Part shown: in pieces, positions 46,410 through 64,000 of the stretch
How positions within the stretch are numbered: the first letter of the stretch is position 1
Layout: each line of letters opens with the position of its first letter
Source of the DNA: Apostichopus japonicus
Lineage: Eukaryota; Echinodermata; Holothuroidea; Aspidochirotida; Stichopodidae
Direction: 5' to 3'
DNA length: 64,000 nt
Assembly: GCF_037975245.1 (NCBI RefSeq)
Contig: NC_092561.1
Span: 20,903,008-20,967,007 of the forward strand
Notes under the pieces: model-generated
Databases searched by the model: none
What the model was told of the DNA's origin: nothing
What the model saw: the letters and a program-made list of their open reading frames with translations, nothing else
Translations under genes and position numbers: made by a program

Positions 46410-47856
46410 CTCGAATAATGCATGGTACAGACCGGAGCGCAGTTTATCGCAGGTAGCAATACAGATTGAATAATGCATGGTACAGACCGGAGCGCAGTTT
46501 ATCGCAGGTAGCAATACAGATTGAATAATTCATGGTACAGACCGGAGCGCAGTTTATCGCAGGTAGCAATACAGATTGAATAATGCATGGTACAGACCGA
46601 AGCGCAGTTTATCGCAGGTAGCAATACAGATTGAATAATGCATGGTACAGACCGGAGCGCAGTTTATCGAAGGTAGCAATACAGATTGAATAATGCATGG
46701 TACAGACCGGAGCGCAGTTTATCGCAGGTAGCAATACAGATTGAATAATGCATGGTACAGACCGGAGCGCAGTTTATCGCAGGTAGCAATACAGATTGAA
46801 TAATTCATGGTACAGACCGGAGCGCAGTTTATCGCAGGTAGCAATACAGATTGAATAATTCATGGTACAGACCGGAGCGCAGTTTATCGCAGGTAGGATT
46901 ACAGAGTGAATAATGCATGGTACAGACCGGAGCGCAGTTTATCGCAGGTAGCAATACAGATTGAATAATTCATGGTACAGACCGGAGCGCAGTTTATAGC
47001 AATACAGATTGAATAATTCATGGTACAGACCGGAGCGCAGTTTATCGCAGGTAGCAATACAGATTGAATAATGCATGGTACAGACCGGAGCGCAGTTTAT
47101 AGCAATACAGATTGAATAATGCATGGTACAGACCGGAGCGCAGTTTATAGCAATACAGATTGAATAATTCATGGTACAGACCGGAGCGCAGTTTATCGCA
47201 GGTAGCAATACAGATTGAATAATTCATGGTACAGACCGGAGCGCAGTTTATAGCAATACAGATTGAATAATTCATGGTACAGACCGGAGCGCAGTTTATC
47301 GCAGGTAGCAATACAGATTGAATAATTCATGGTACAGACCGGAGCGCAGTTTATCGCAGGTAGCAATACAGATTGAATAATTCATGGTACAGACCGGAGC
47401 GCAGTTTATAGCAATACAGATTGAATAATGCATGGTACAGACCGGAGCGCAGTTTATAGCAATACAGATTGAATAATTCATGGTACAGACCGGAGCGCAG
47501 TTTATCGCAGGTAGCAATACAGATTGAATAATTCATGGTACAGACCGGAGCGCAGTTTATAGCAATACAGATTGAATAATTCATGGTACAGACCGGAGCG
47601 CAGTTTATCGCAGGTAGCAATACAGATTGAATAATTCATGGTACAGACCGGAGCGCAGTTTATCGCAGGTAGCAATACAGATTGAATAATTCATGGTACA
47701 GACCGGAGCGCAGTTTATAGCAATACAGATTGAATAATTCATGGTACAGACCGGAGCGCAGTTTATAGCAATACAGATTGAATAATGCATGGTACAGACC
47801 GGAGCGCAGTTTATAGCAATACAGATTGAATAATTCATGGTACAGACCGGAGCGCG
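46410..47856. repeat. 55/46-bp minisatellite
   Basis: About 1.4 kb made from two unit lengths. The long unit (55 bp) contains CATGGTACAGACCGGAGCGC, AGTTTATCGCAGGTAGCAAT and ACAGATTGAATAAT. The short unit (46 bp) lacks the nine bases CGCAGGTAG. The first ten or so units are all long; after about 46990 long and short units are interspersed. A GCATGG/TCATGG change is the main other variant. Confidence 0.96.
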
Positions 47857-47957
47857 TTACGAAACAACATGAGTAATAGGATGGATGATGTGATCTTGAC
47901 CAATGGATGATGATGTTACTGAGTAGTAACTCAGTATCGAAGGCCAGTCCAAGAGAA
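47857..47957 (-). CDS. Candidate terminal exon of esterase C (weak)
   Basis: Directly after the 55/46-bp array, a minus-strand stretch has an acceptor-like TTTACTGCAG and an open frame in the required phase ending in TAA at 47857-47859. It would add 32 residues and bring the protein to 593, close to the 599 and 598 of genes A and B. The peptide (LLDWPSILSYY at its start) does not resemble the terminal exons of A or B (both begin DEL) and lacks their cysteines, so the call is tentative. Confidence 0.22.
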
Positions 47958-48135
47958 CTGCAGTAAATGTAACCAAGGCTTTGACAACATGAGGCTAGTC
48001 AGTTCTATAGAGCAACCCCCCACCCCCCCCCCTCTCGCCCTTATACGACGAAACGCTTACACACCAACTTGTATTCAAAAGTAACTCCGACGCTCCAGTC
48101 ACCGAAGATACCTTTTTAAGAAAACTAAAACTTAC

Positions 48136-54495
<6,360 letters not shown>

Positions 54496-56968
54496 TTTTA
54501 TACGATCCCGAATGAAGTCAATATGTTAGCATATATTTTTGTACCCGTTAATATAATGACAAACGTATACGTATATAGAAGCCAAACAGACAGTTTAAAG
54601 ATCAAGTTATCAAAGAATCAGTCAAGTTGATTTATATGCAAAGTGAAGTGTTATTTATTTGCACTTTGCCATCTTATCGAAGACCTGTTATAAGTTATAG
54701 ATTACCAGAGAATGAGGGCTGGATAGTTCAGTTGATAGAACGCTGGATTTAGGGTTGAGTGGCTCGGTTACTTTTTAATCGCGATCAAATTAGTTTACGA
54801 CCGTCTTTCTGTTCTTATGAATAAAATGAATTGTCACAAATTTAGCTCTCCTGGTTCGCCTATATAATTACACAATGTGTTCTAGTCTATTTAAGAGTTT
54901 CCAGTCGAAGAAAGAATGTATCCCTTTTAACAAATATATGAATACTTCTCCAATAACTAAAGATTTTTAAATTTCCCCATTGATATAAAATTCAAGTCGA
55001 TTGGACAACATTTAGGACCATTTTATTGCTTGTCCAATGACGTGCCTTGAAAGATTTGCGTATACACTTTTGTCTCCCTATATAGGGATTTGCGATTTAT
55101 ACAATTATATTGGCAAGTAGGCTTCACACAGCAAGCCATAAACTTTCTTCTTATTTGACGTAATGTTCAAAACAACTACCAAAACAGACAGATTCTATTA
55201 CAGAGTATACTTGAAGTAAACATTGTATGTATATTTAGTACAAAATTAATTTCCAAAACGTCCTAAATATGCAATTAAAGCGGTTAGTCTTTGAGTTTTG
55301 TTGCAGTGCCGCGGGGTGTCCGCACAGTCAATATTTTTGGAGTGGGAAACTGCCTATAGTTGTACAAGAAGTTAACAGAGAGTTTAATATAATGTCAACT
55401 TGATGAGAAAATGTGCTTTACCATTGGTTCAACAGAAGGCAATAACTAAATATGAAGATTTGTACAGACTTACCTTGCTATATTTGTAGCCATGATTCGA
55501 GTTTTACTTATTTCAGAGCTCAGCACACACACCAACAAACCCTACGAAATATTGGAACACTGTTTCCATCACTATTATTGTTTACAAAGTTGTAAAATTT
55601 ATTTATAATGAAATATTTTGCTTGTACCACAAGAAATTTTATAGGATGTCTATCTGTTTCCTGCTTAACCAAACTAGTTATGGTCAAGGTTGCGTGCAAG
55701 GTGAGTCCAAGAAGTGAGGCAAAGCTCTGAATTTCTTTTCCAATAACTATACTTACAAAGAAACAGGACCAGAATCGGTTTTTCAATGTCTCCAATTCTG
55801 TTGCAAAAGGTCAACAAGGGAGAATTGTTACGTTTAATTTTATATAAAAAGTCTTAATTCATACCAACAGTTATATTTAACATCGAAACATTGAATTTTG
55901 ATGTCCCTGACTACAGTAAAAGGTAGAGTATCAAATACATTCCACTTTTCGTTTTCGTGGTAGGAGTTTTCCCAGTTCAACAAATGTTTTAGGCATAATG
56001 TTTTATGTTGTTCTAGAATGACCACATTTGCATATTTTAATTTGCAGGTCTAATTTCTCCGATGATGGAGGAAGATTTTCGGTGCAGGTGAAGGAATTGA
56101 TATGCCACGCATAGTCCAACTCCAACAAGCATTTCGTTGCCACCCTCACACTTCTTGTTTGGTCACTGGTACATTTAATTGTCTAATTTAACACTCTTCT
56201 ATTTCTTGATAGCATTTGAAGATCCAGAATTTCCTGGACAGTAGGCCTATTTTAAAAACTTGTAAAAATAAAATTAGCATGCCAAATTTTGAGTCGAGAA
56301 GTAACGGCCTTCAACCTCAGTAACATATCTGAAAAAAACGGTCGGTTTGATGTTTAAAGAGTGTTTTCACTTATCAAATTCTTTGACAATGTTCTGTTAA
56401 CTGTAGACCCGTTAGTAACTCTCTTCATGTGTTTAACCCATAGAAATTGAAGTAGGTAGTTAATTCTCTATGGTTTAACCCCAACAGTTTCTCCGTTATT
56501 TTGTGCAGTTGTGGCGTTCCACATACATACACGAACCCTAACCTGTGCAAAACAAATCTTGCACACATATAAACACTGGCACGTTTCAGGCTTCCTCAAA
56601 ATGACAATTCAACACGAGATTTCGCAGAATTAGGTCTTTCGACGTGTTTTCTGCGACAAATGTGAACCAAGAAAGTGGGATTTGCAATAACTAAATTATT
56701 TCTGGTGACGACAGATCACCATTTTACATCAATATTTTCATTCGGATGGAAACTTTCGATGGACATGATGTTGTAACGTAAAGTCACCAGTGTAAACGTC
56801 CTAGAGACCTAGACCTAGGCTAGTCGAGTTTCCGAAGTTCGTGACTTAAGACGAGGCAATAAAGTTCATACTTTGCAAGGCTGACAGCGGTATAACATAC
56901 GATAGTCCTATATCTTAGCCTACCCTGATATAATTACATGTGTTGGGGAGCTTGTTAGGATAAATGAT
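54496..56968. other. Intergenic between esterase C and the GSKIP gene
   Basis: Holds the upstream region of esterase C (minus) and of the GSKIP-domain gene (plus), which are divergent and about 2.5 kb apart. Near 54719-54770, GGGCTGGATAGTTCAGTTG followed by ATAGAACGC looks like the 5' half of a tRNA-derived element, but no B box is kept. No other gene was recognised. Confidence 0.5.
54719..54790 (+). mobile_element. Possible tRNA-derived SINE relic
   Basis: The A-box part TAGTTCAGTTGATAGAACG is close to a tRNA D arm. The expected B box is replaced by CTCGGTTACTTT. It is too decayed to classify. Confidence 0.3.
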
Positions 56969-57181
56969 ATGGCAGAAAGTACTGATTCAATGACACCTGT
57001 GGAGAACGACATTAGACTTATGAAAATTGAAGCTGAGGCAGTAATATTAGAAGTGAAATATGCTGTTGAGCATGCTGAAATTTCTTCTAAATTATCAACT
57101 AGTGACGAAATTGCCTTTTTCAATGTAAGAACGAAGGAAGGAGAGACCTTTTGTGTGGAGCTCTCTGCATTGGGTTACCGA
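56969..57181 (+). CDS. GSKIP: GSKIP-domain protein, first coding exon (partial)
   Basis: One exon of 71 codons, ATG at 56969 to a phase-0 donor (CCGA/GTAAGT at 57182). The protein reads IRLMKIEAEAVILEVKYAV, then SDEIAFFNVRTKE and FCVELSALGYR, which aligns along its whole length with the first half of vertebrate GSKIP: LEAEAV, the hydrophobic spacing, the INVETKE-like strand and the CLEL strand. GSKIP binds GSK3-beta and anchors PKA in vertebrates. The second half, with the GSK3-binding C-terminal helix, was not found up to 64000 and must be in a later exon. A GSKIP domain within a larger protein cannot be excluded. Confidence 0.87.
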
Positions 57182-58138
57182 GTAAGTACATTATAGGGGA
57201 CAGGCCTAGGCCCAGTTCCTTAATTAGTATGTTGAATGCTCCATTTGATCTGAAGGCATACTGTTTGCCACACAGTGAGTTATTGCAATTGCAAAATGTA
57301 GTACATCATTGATGTAATGTGACCAGATTTACCAAAGTAATAAGTTCCAGAATCAGGTCAACTTTATTAAAAGAACCAGATGTGCTTTGTTAATTGACCA
57401 GTTCAAACTATATAATGGGCAAGCCTAGGCCTGTGGCCAATTTATTTAGTCACTATACATACAATAACCCAAGGCCTACACAGTATGAGTTGAAGTGCAG
57501 TTATCAACATAACAATGCTGTACATACTGTATATAGGTAGGCCTTGGCCTTTGTTATAGTACTGCTACAACATTATTAACAGAGTTGCTGATACATGATA
57601 AATACATGATACATGGGGCTCTATTATTTGTGTGAATTAAGTTAAAAGAACATGTTCTGGTTGCATTAATTATTATAATTAGAATCAAACAATGGATGAA
57701 ATTTGATATTTAGGCTTGCACTGTAGTGCCAACGTCAACATCATTTTACGAGCACTCAAATAATCAAGCACAAGTCTGCTACAGTACGTACGATCAGTGG
57801 CGGAGCTATTGTAGGGGTTTTGGTGGGGGGGCTATAATGGTCTGTAGGGGCGCTTTGACATTATCTAAGCGGAGCGCCACCACAGGTTGGTGCGGATCGT
57901 ACAGACATTTTTTGAGTAAAGATACTCCCTAGATCGCCGGAAATGACCCTTTCTGGGCTTTGCTTATTGCAGATAAACAAAGAATAAATAGGTGTCATCG
58001 CCATTTGTGACAACTGGGAAGTTTATATGGGTGTTGAAAGTACATGCGCTTGGAAATAGTTTCATACAACGGAAGTGCCGATAAATTAAAGACAGCCATT
58101 AGAGCATTTTGTCAGAAAATTACACCAACAAAATGTGA
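57182..58138. other. GSKIP intron or flank with a MITE-like fragment
   Basis: Unique AT-rich sequence up to about 57790. CAGTGGCGGAGCTATTG at 57795 looks like a hAT-MITE left end with a G-run inside it. The next 150 bp include TATCTAAGCGGAGCGCCACC and AGATCGCCGGAAATGACCC, whose reverse complements, slightly changed, occur at about 59135-59155 and 59070-59090. Confidence 0.5.
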
Positions 58139-58146
58139 CAAATGTC

Positions 58147-59265
58147 CATTGGCGGCGATCATGGGGGGGACGGGGGGACATGTCCCCCCAATATTTTAGG
58201 TGGGGGATATAGTATCTAATATCCGCCCCAATATTTGGTGGCATAGTCTTTTTGGTGGCTATAAATAGAAAATAATGCCTGAGATTATTTATCCAAATCA
58301 TATTTGGCGGTGGCTAAAACTTCATCCAACACATGCTGCATGAGGTAATTGACTCTTCGTGGTCATTTCTGTGACCTGTGACCGTATAGCATGTTGTCAC
58401 TCATGATTATTATCATAATGTCTGAACAACTCTTGTATGAGTGTAAGTACGTACAATCATGATCCACATCGATATGGGTTCAATGTGTTTCCATTTGGCC
58501 TGTTTCCTACAAGATTTCTAACCGCAGGCGCGTAGCCAGGGGGGCAAAGGGGGAGACCCCCCCTCGAGCATATTTTTTGTATATATTTTTTTTTATGATA
58601 TCAAAGTTTTATAATATAATAATAATAATAATATTTGTACACCAATAAATTAACTGTGTCTGAATTTTTGAAAATTCCCTGACCAACATTCTTCATCATA
58701 CTTCCCTCTACTCCTGCAATTTTGACCGGTCTGTTAGGGGTTGAAGGTTTTTTCTTCTATATTGGTTGTCCATGGATGATATTTTGTGCAACATTATGGG
58801 CATGTTTTGAAGTGAATTTATTATTCAAAATCTGAACAAATAATGTGCTTAAAACCTTGAAAGTGGGGCTGACGGTATTGTGGGCCGTTACGTAGTATTA
58901 CCTACAAAAGCAATGATCCACAGGAGATGCAATGAGGTCAAACGTGATGTGTGACTGGTGACAATCTTGAAAAAGGTTATGGTTGAAGAAAAAAATATTG
59001 GGAAAAACTTGGTTCTCAGGCAAAAGTGTACATCTGGTTGGTCATTTTCAAGCCCGAGAAGTGCCATTTCCGGTGATCTGGGGGGCTACCAAAACCAGAA
59101 ATTTTCTTGTATGCTGCGCGCCAATTGATGGTGGCGCTCTGCTTAGATAGTAATATACAAAATATCATGAAATGCACGAACAATTTTAGGGATGAAAGTT
59201 ACTACGCGCCTGCACCCAAGCAAATGTCCCCCCCCCCCAATATTTGAAACAAATCGCCGCTCCTG
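58147..59265. mobile_element. hAT-type MITE with 8-bp target duplication and a nested insertion
   Basis: Flanked by CAAATGTC at 58139-58146 and 59266-59273. Ends are inverted: CATTGGCGGCGATCATGG at the left and CAGGAGCGGCGATTTG as reverse complement of the right, with G-runs inside. A second pair of inverted ends, CAGGCGCGTAGCC at 58525 and CTACGCGCCTG ending at 59212, marks a nested element. The nested element lacks a recognisable target duplication. No transposase was recognised. Confidence 0.82.
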
Positions 59266-59273
59266 CAAATGTC

Positions 59274-61359
59274 AATAAGTAGATGAGAGCACAATAAGAA
59301 AGTCAATAATCGTTAATTCAAAAGTGGTAAAAAGCTGAAAAGGACACCATCAGTCCATTTGAGTCCGTCAGGGGGGCGGATGCAGGGGGCGGAGCACTCA
59401 TATTTCTTCTCCTTGGGCTGTAACATTTAATGAAGACTGAAATCCTACATAAAGTCATTCTTTAAGCACCATAAGTCTGGCAAACCAACGTACTGTACTG
59501 TAAGCTTGACACTGGAAGTAGTGCAGTGAACTCCATTACAGCATTGTGAAATGCTATACATGTATGTTGAGTTGACTATTACTGCCCTAAAGTACAGAAG
59601 ATGTACCAGCACAGAATGTTTGCATCATTCCAAATCCTTTTCTCTAAAACTGTACAATTGCGTAGCGAAAAATGGTTGCAAGATTTGAAAAACTTGATAC
59701 AAACGTTTTGGAGTTTATTCTATTTTACAGTTTGCATTTCTCTTTGCTTGTCACTGAAGTTTAAGAAACCTAAACTGAGCGAGGCAGTCTTCAATGGATT
59801 TTCGGAACCGCGAGGGAGGCCCCCAATGACTTATTGGATTACAACGTCGGGTGGCTTCCATTGCAACACTTTAACTTAAATTTAGAATCTTTTCAACTTA
59901 GAGCGTCATTTCAATTGGAAACTGCACAATGTTCTTGGGTGAAGAACCCACCTTGATATGACCCGGCTGGGGTTAAAACCAAAATCTCCCGATTGCTAAG
60001 CCTCATTGCTTCAAATGCCTACGCCTTTATCCACTCAGTCACAACACCAGTAACTGTACCCTGTTACAGTAGCAGCATTGTGTTACGACCACTGGGCAGC
60101 AATATTTGTACTGTTGTGTGATTGGAATATTGTTAGATGTGGCATACTGTGGCTGTGCTGTACAAATCTACTGTACCATCTAATGTACCATTGAGAAATC
60201 AGATTCACTTACTGAGCACAGTACTTGTAAGAGGTTCGTGTAAGATCAGCTATTAATCTGTCATTTTAGTCTGGTCTGTTTATTTCAAGTTAGAGTAAGA
60301 TATCTTCCACCAATGACCATCCTTTTGTCTCAAAGAGTGTGTTCATTATATTGATAATTGCTTTGAACAGAGACTGTAAAGTATTTATTTTAAAGCAGCC
60401 TTTTTGTACATAACTGTATTGATGCACAATGTTTATTAGACTTTCTGCAGTACAGTACTGTACTGTATATATACAGTATATTACTTAAAATAGGAGTGTA
60501 CAAATCATGAATGCATTGCCCATAGATGTACCATAAATATTGCTCAACACATACAGTAATGTTAATTAGCTACTGACCCTTTTATTTAATTTATAATATA
60601 AATTCTCAGTTTTTCACAATCCTTATTTTGGTAAAAATGGACAATTCAAGCAAATTTAAGTAGGGTACATTGCATAGTGATACAGTACCTATATTATAAT
60701 GGAGTTTTAGTTATTAATGAAATTGTATTAAACAAAGAAGATCATTTGAAACAAACTTTGAAAAGCTGCTTTAAGTGATCCCTGTGAAGCTGCAGGTATC
60801 AATTGGATGTAATCAGATGTGAAAGTCTGCAACCATGTCACCACTGGATATTGCAGCCATTATTACACACAAGGGATCAGGGAACAGTGTCCACTGACAT
60901 AGTCAATTTCAGAACTGTGAGAATCAGTGTGTTTATTATTAAAGCAAAGACTGATGGTCATCAACAAATTTAAATGTCCTGAAGGACTTTACAAATTTTG
61001 AGTAAATGACTGAGTTCTGTTTTTTATTATTAATCTACTGTAATGGATATAGTTTGATTATATCACTGGAATTGTCACATTTATATCTCCTCAACTGATT
61101 TTCATGACAGTTACAGCCTTTCCCATTTCCTTTGAGGTGTTTTTACAGCTGGTGTACTGTTTTCTAGTGATACTGTAAGCACACTACTGTGGTAAATTAA
61201 CGTAGTTTAGATTATCTGAATGTCTGGCAAAACTACTGTACTGTAAGTACAATACTGTATATTAAATGATATATGGCTGGAAGTTTGTAATTCTTACAGA
61301 CTTAGGTTGTTCAAATTTCTATAAATTCGGTACTGTATGGTAAATGTGTTAACAGTAGG
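59274..61359. other. No recognised gene
   Basis: AT-rich sequence with many short CAGTACTGTA and TACTGTAC palindromes. On the minus strand 59960-60050 there is a decayed tRNA-like segment (see separate entry). No second GSKIP exon was recognised. Confidence 0.5.
59960..60052 (-). mobile_element. Decayed tRNA-Ser/Leu-like SINE head
   Basis: Read on the minus strand, TGACTGAGTGGATAAAGGCG resembles a tRNA D arm with A box. About 55 bases later GGTTTTAACCCC stands where the B box GGTTCGAATCC should be. The long gap would fit a class II tRNA (Ser or Leu) with a long variable arm. Confidence 0.45.
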
Positions 61360-61367
61360 TAGTTGTA

Positions 61368-64000
61368 CAGTGCTGTATGCAGGGAATAATTCTGTACTAG
61401 GTACAGTGCAGTATGCAGGGAATAATTTGGTACAGTACAGTACGCAGGGAATAATTTGGTACAGTACAGTACGCAGGGAATAATTTGGTACAGTAAAGTA
61501 CGCAGGGAATAATTTGGTACAGTACAGTATGCAGGGAATAATTTGGTACAGTACAGTATGCAGGGAATAATTTGGTACTGTACAGTATGCAGGGAATAAT
61601 TTGGTACAGTACAGTATGCAGGGAATAATTTGGTACAGTACAGTACGCAGGGAATAATTTGGTATAGTACAGTACTCAGGGAATAATTTGGTACAGTATG
61701 CAGGGAATAATTTGGTACAGTATGCAGGGAATAATTTGGTACAGTGCAGTACGCAGGGAATAATTTGGTACAGTATGCAGGGAATAATTTGGTACAGTAT
61801 GCAGGGAATAATTTGGTACTGTACGTACGCAGGGAATAATTTGGTACAGTACAGTATGCAGGGAATAATTTGGTACAGTACAGTACGCAGGGAATAATTT
61901 GGTATAGTACAGTACGCAGGGAATAATTTGGTACAGTACAGTATGCAGGGAATAATTTGGTACTGTACAGTATGCAGGGAATAATTTGGTACTGTACAGT
62001 ATGCAGGGAATAATTTGGTACAGTACAGTATGCAGGGAATAATTTGGTACAGTACAGTACGCAGGGAATAATTTGGTATAGTACAGTACTCAGGGAATAA
62101 TTTGGTACAGTATGCAGGGAATAATTTGGTACAGTATGCAGGGAATAATTTGGTACTGTACAGTATGCAGGGAATAATTTGGTACAGTATGCAGGGAATA
62201 ATTTGGTACAGTATGCAGGGAATAATTTGGTACTGTACAGTACGCAGGGAATAATTTGGTACAGTACAGTACGCAGGGAATAATTTGGTACTGTACAGTA
62301 TGCAGGGAATAATTTGGTACAGTATGCAGGGAATAATTTGGTACAGTATGCAGGGAATAATTTGGTACTGTACAGTATGCAGGGAATAATTTGGTACAGT
62401 ATGCAGGGAATAATTTGGTACTGTACAGTATGCAGGGAATAATTTGGTACTGTACAGTATGCAGGGAATAATTTGGTACAGTATAGTACGCAGGGAATAA
62501 TTTGGTACTGCACAGTATGCAGGGAATAATTTGGTACTGTACAGTATGCAGGGAATAATTTGGTACAGTACAGTATGCAGGGAATAATTTGGTACTGTAC
62601 AGTACGCAGGGAATAATTTGGTACAGTATAGTACGCAGGGAATAATTTGGTACTGCACAGTATGCAGGGAATAATTTGGTACTGTACAGTATGCAGGGAA
62701 TAATTTGGTACAGTACAGTATGCAGGGAATAATTTGGTACTGTACAGTACGCAGGGAATAATTTGGTACAGTACAGTACGCAGGGAATAATTTGGTACAG
62801 TATAGTACGCAGGGAATAATTTGGTACTGCACAGTATGCAGGGAATAATTTGGTACTGTACAGTATGCAGGGAATAATTTGGTACAGTACAGTACGCAGG
62901 GAATAATTTGGTACAGTACAGTATGCAGGGAATAATTTGGTACAGTACAGTACGCAGGGAATAATTTGGTACAGTACGCAGGGAATAATTTGGTACTGCA
63001 CAGTATGCAGGGAATAATTTGGTACAGTACAGTATGCAGGGAATAATTTGGTACTGTACAGTATGCAGGGAATAAATTTGTACAGTACAGTACTCAGGAA
63101 ATAATTTGGTAAAGTACAGTACGCAGGGAATAATTTGGTACAGTATAGTACGCAGGGAATAATTTGGTACTGCACAGTATGCAGGGAATAATTTGGTACT
63201 GTACAGTACGCAGGGAATAATTTGGTACAGTACAGTATGCAGGGAATAATTTGGTACTGTACAGTATGCAGGGAATAATTTGGTACTGTACAGTATGCAG
63301 GGAATAAATTTGTACAGTACAGTACGCAGGGAATAATTTGGTACAGTATAGTACGCAGGGAATAATTTGGTACAGTACAGTACGCAGGGAATAATTTGGT
63401 ACAGTATAGTACGCAGGGAATAATTTGGTACTGCACAGTATGCAGGGAATAATTTGGTACTGTACAGTATGCAGGGAATAATTTGGTACTGTACAGTATG
63501 CAGAGAATAAATTTGTACAGTACAGTACTCAGGGAATAATTTGGTAAAGTACAGTACGCAGGGAATAATTTGGTACAGTACAGTATGCAGGGAATAATTT
63601 GGTACTGTACAGTACTGTACGCAGGGAATAATTTGGTACTGTACAGTACGCAGGGAATAATTTGGTACTGTACAGTATGCAGGGAATAATTTGGTACAGT
63701 ACAGTACGCAGGGAATAATTTGGTACAGTGCAGTACGCAGGGAATAATTTGGTACTGTACAGTATGCAGGGAATAATTTGGTACAGTACAGTACTCAGGG
63801 AATAATTTGGTACAGTACTGTACAGTACGCAGGGAATAATTTGGTTCACTACAGTACTGTACGCAGGGAATAATTTGGTACAGTACAGTACGCAGGGAAT
63901 AATTTGGTACAGTACAGTACGCAGGGAATAATTTGGTACTGTACAGTACGCAGGGAATAATTTGGTACTGTACAGTATGCAGGGAATAATTTGGTACAGT
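61368..64000. repeat. 29-bp minisatellite, continues past the window
   Basis: More than 2.6 kb of a unit CAGGGAATAATTTGGTACAG followed by TACAGTACG or TACAGTATG, spaced 29 bp, with 24-bp units that lose ACAGT. Since neither length is a multiple of three and the unit has no stop codon on the minus strand in any frame, several overlapping minus-strand frames stay open for over 1 kb. They encode only the repeat (YQIIPCVLYCTKLFPAYC type) and are not called genes. Confidence 0.97.

Noticed and set aside
59601-59879. Plus-strand frame as second GSKIP exon
   Set aside because: No similarity to the GSKIP C-terminal half and no acceptor in the right phase.
61294-62832. A 512-codon minus-strand open frame
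   Set aside because: It lies entirely in the 29-bp minisatellite, encodes only the repeat in shifting frames, and overlaps other equally open frames.

Overview
This is eukaryotic DNA: split genes with consensus GT/AG introns, AT-rich intergenic sequence, very abundant minisatellites and (TA)n tracts, tRNA-derived and hAT-type mobile elements. The best protein matches (a MYPT-type PP1 targeting subunit, a GSKIP-domain protein and secreted cholinesterase-fold esterases) are metazoan. A marine invertebrate, perhaps an echinoderm, is my best guess, but nothing in the window fixes the taxon.

Layout. 1-4270: two large minisatellites. 4270-15906: the 5' part of a PPP1R12/MYPT gene on the minus strand (exon 1 at 15661-15906, exon 2 at 11612-11742); the rest of the gene lies below or outside the window or was not recognised. 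15907-23900: intergenic, with a decayed hAT transposon (20372-21247) and a hAT-type MITE (22046-22414). 23909-54495: three head-to-tail carboxylesterase/cholinesterase-like genes on the minus strand, each with the same exon-intron plan (eight exons; intron phases 0,1,1,0,0,2,1; the last exon of the third is uncertain). 54496-56968: no recognised gene. 56969-57181: first coding exon of a GSKIP-domain gene on the plus strand. 57182-61340: intergenic or intronic, with nested hAT-type MITEs. 61360-64000: a 29-bp minisatellite running off the window.

The esterase cluster is the main biology. Genes B (34.4-44.4 kb) and C (48-54.5 kb) keep the Ser-Glu-His triad, while gene A (23.9-31.7 kb) is an intact reading frame whose nucleophile serine is replaced by glycine (GQGAG in place of GESAG) and whose oxyanion-hole HGGG is HGGM. 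It is probably a secreted pseudoenzyme beside two presumably active paralogues.

Two other non-routine signals stand out. A 203-bp near-perfect palindrome in an intron of gene C (51064-51266) carries, on each strand, a full hammerhead-ribozyme-like motif with a zero-loop stem III. A 373-bp tandem array in an intron of gene B carries eight tRNA-like units, each with A box, B box and T-run terminator, and flips orientation at 41384. In two unrelated genes (PPP1R12 exon 2 and esterase A exon 7) the 3' end of an exon plus its splice donor has been tandemly duplicated into the adjoining intron.
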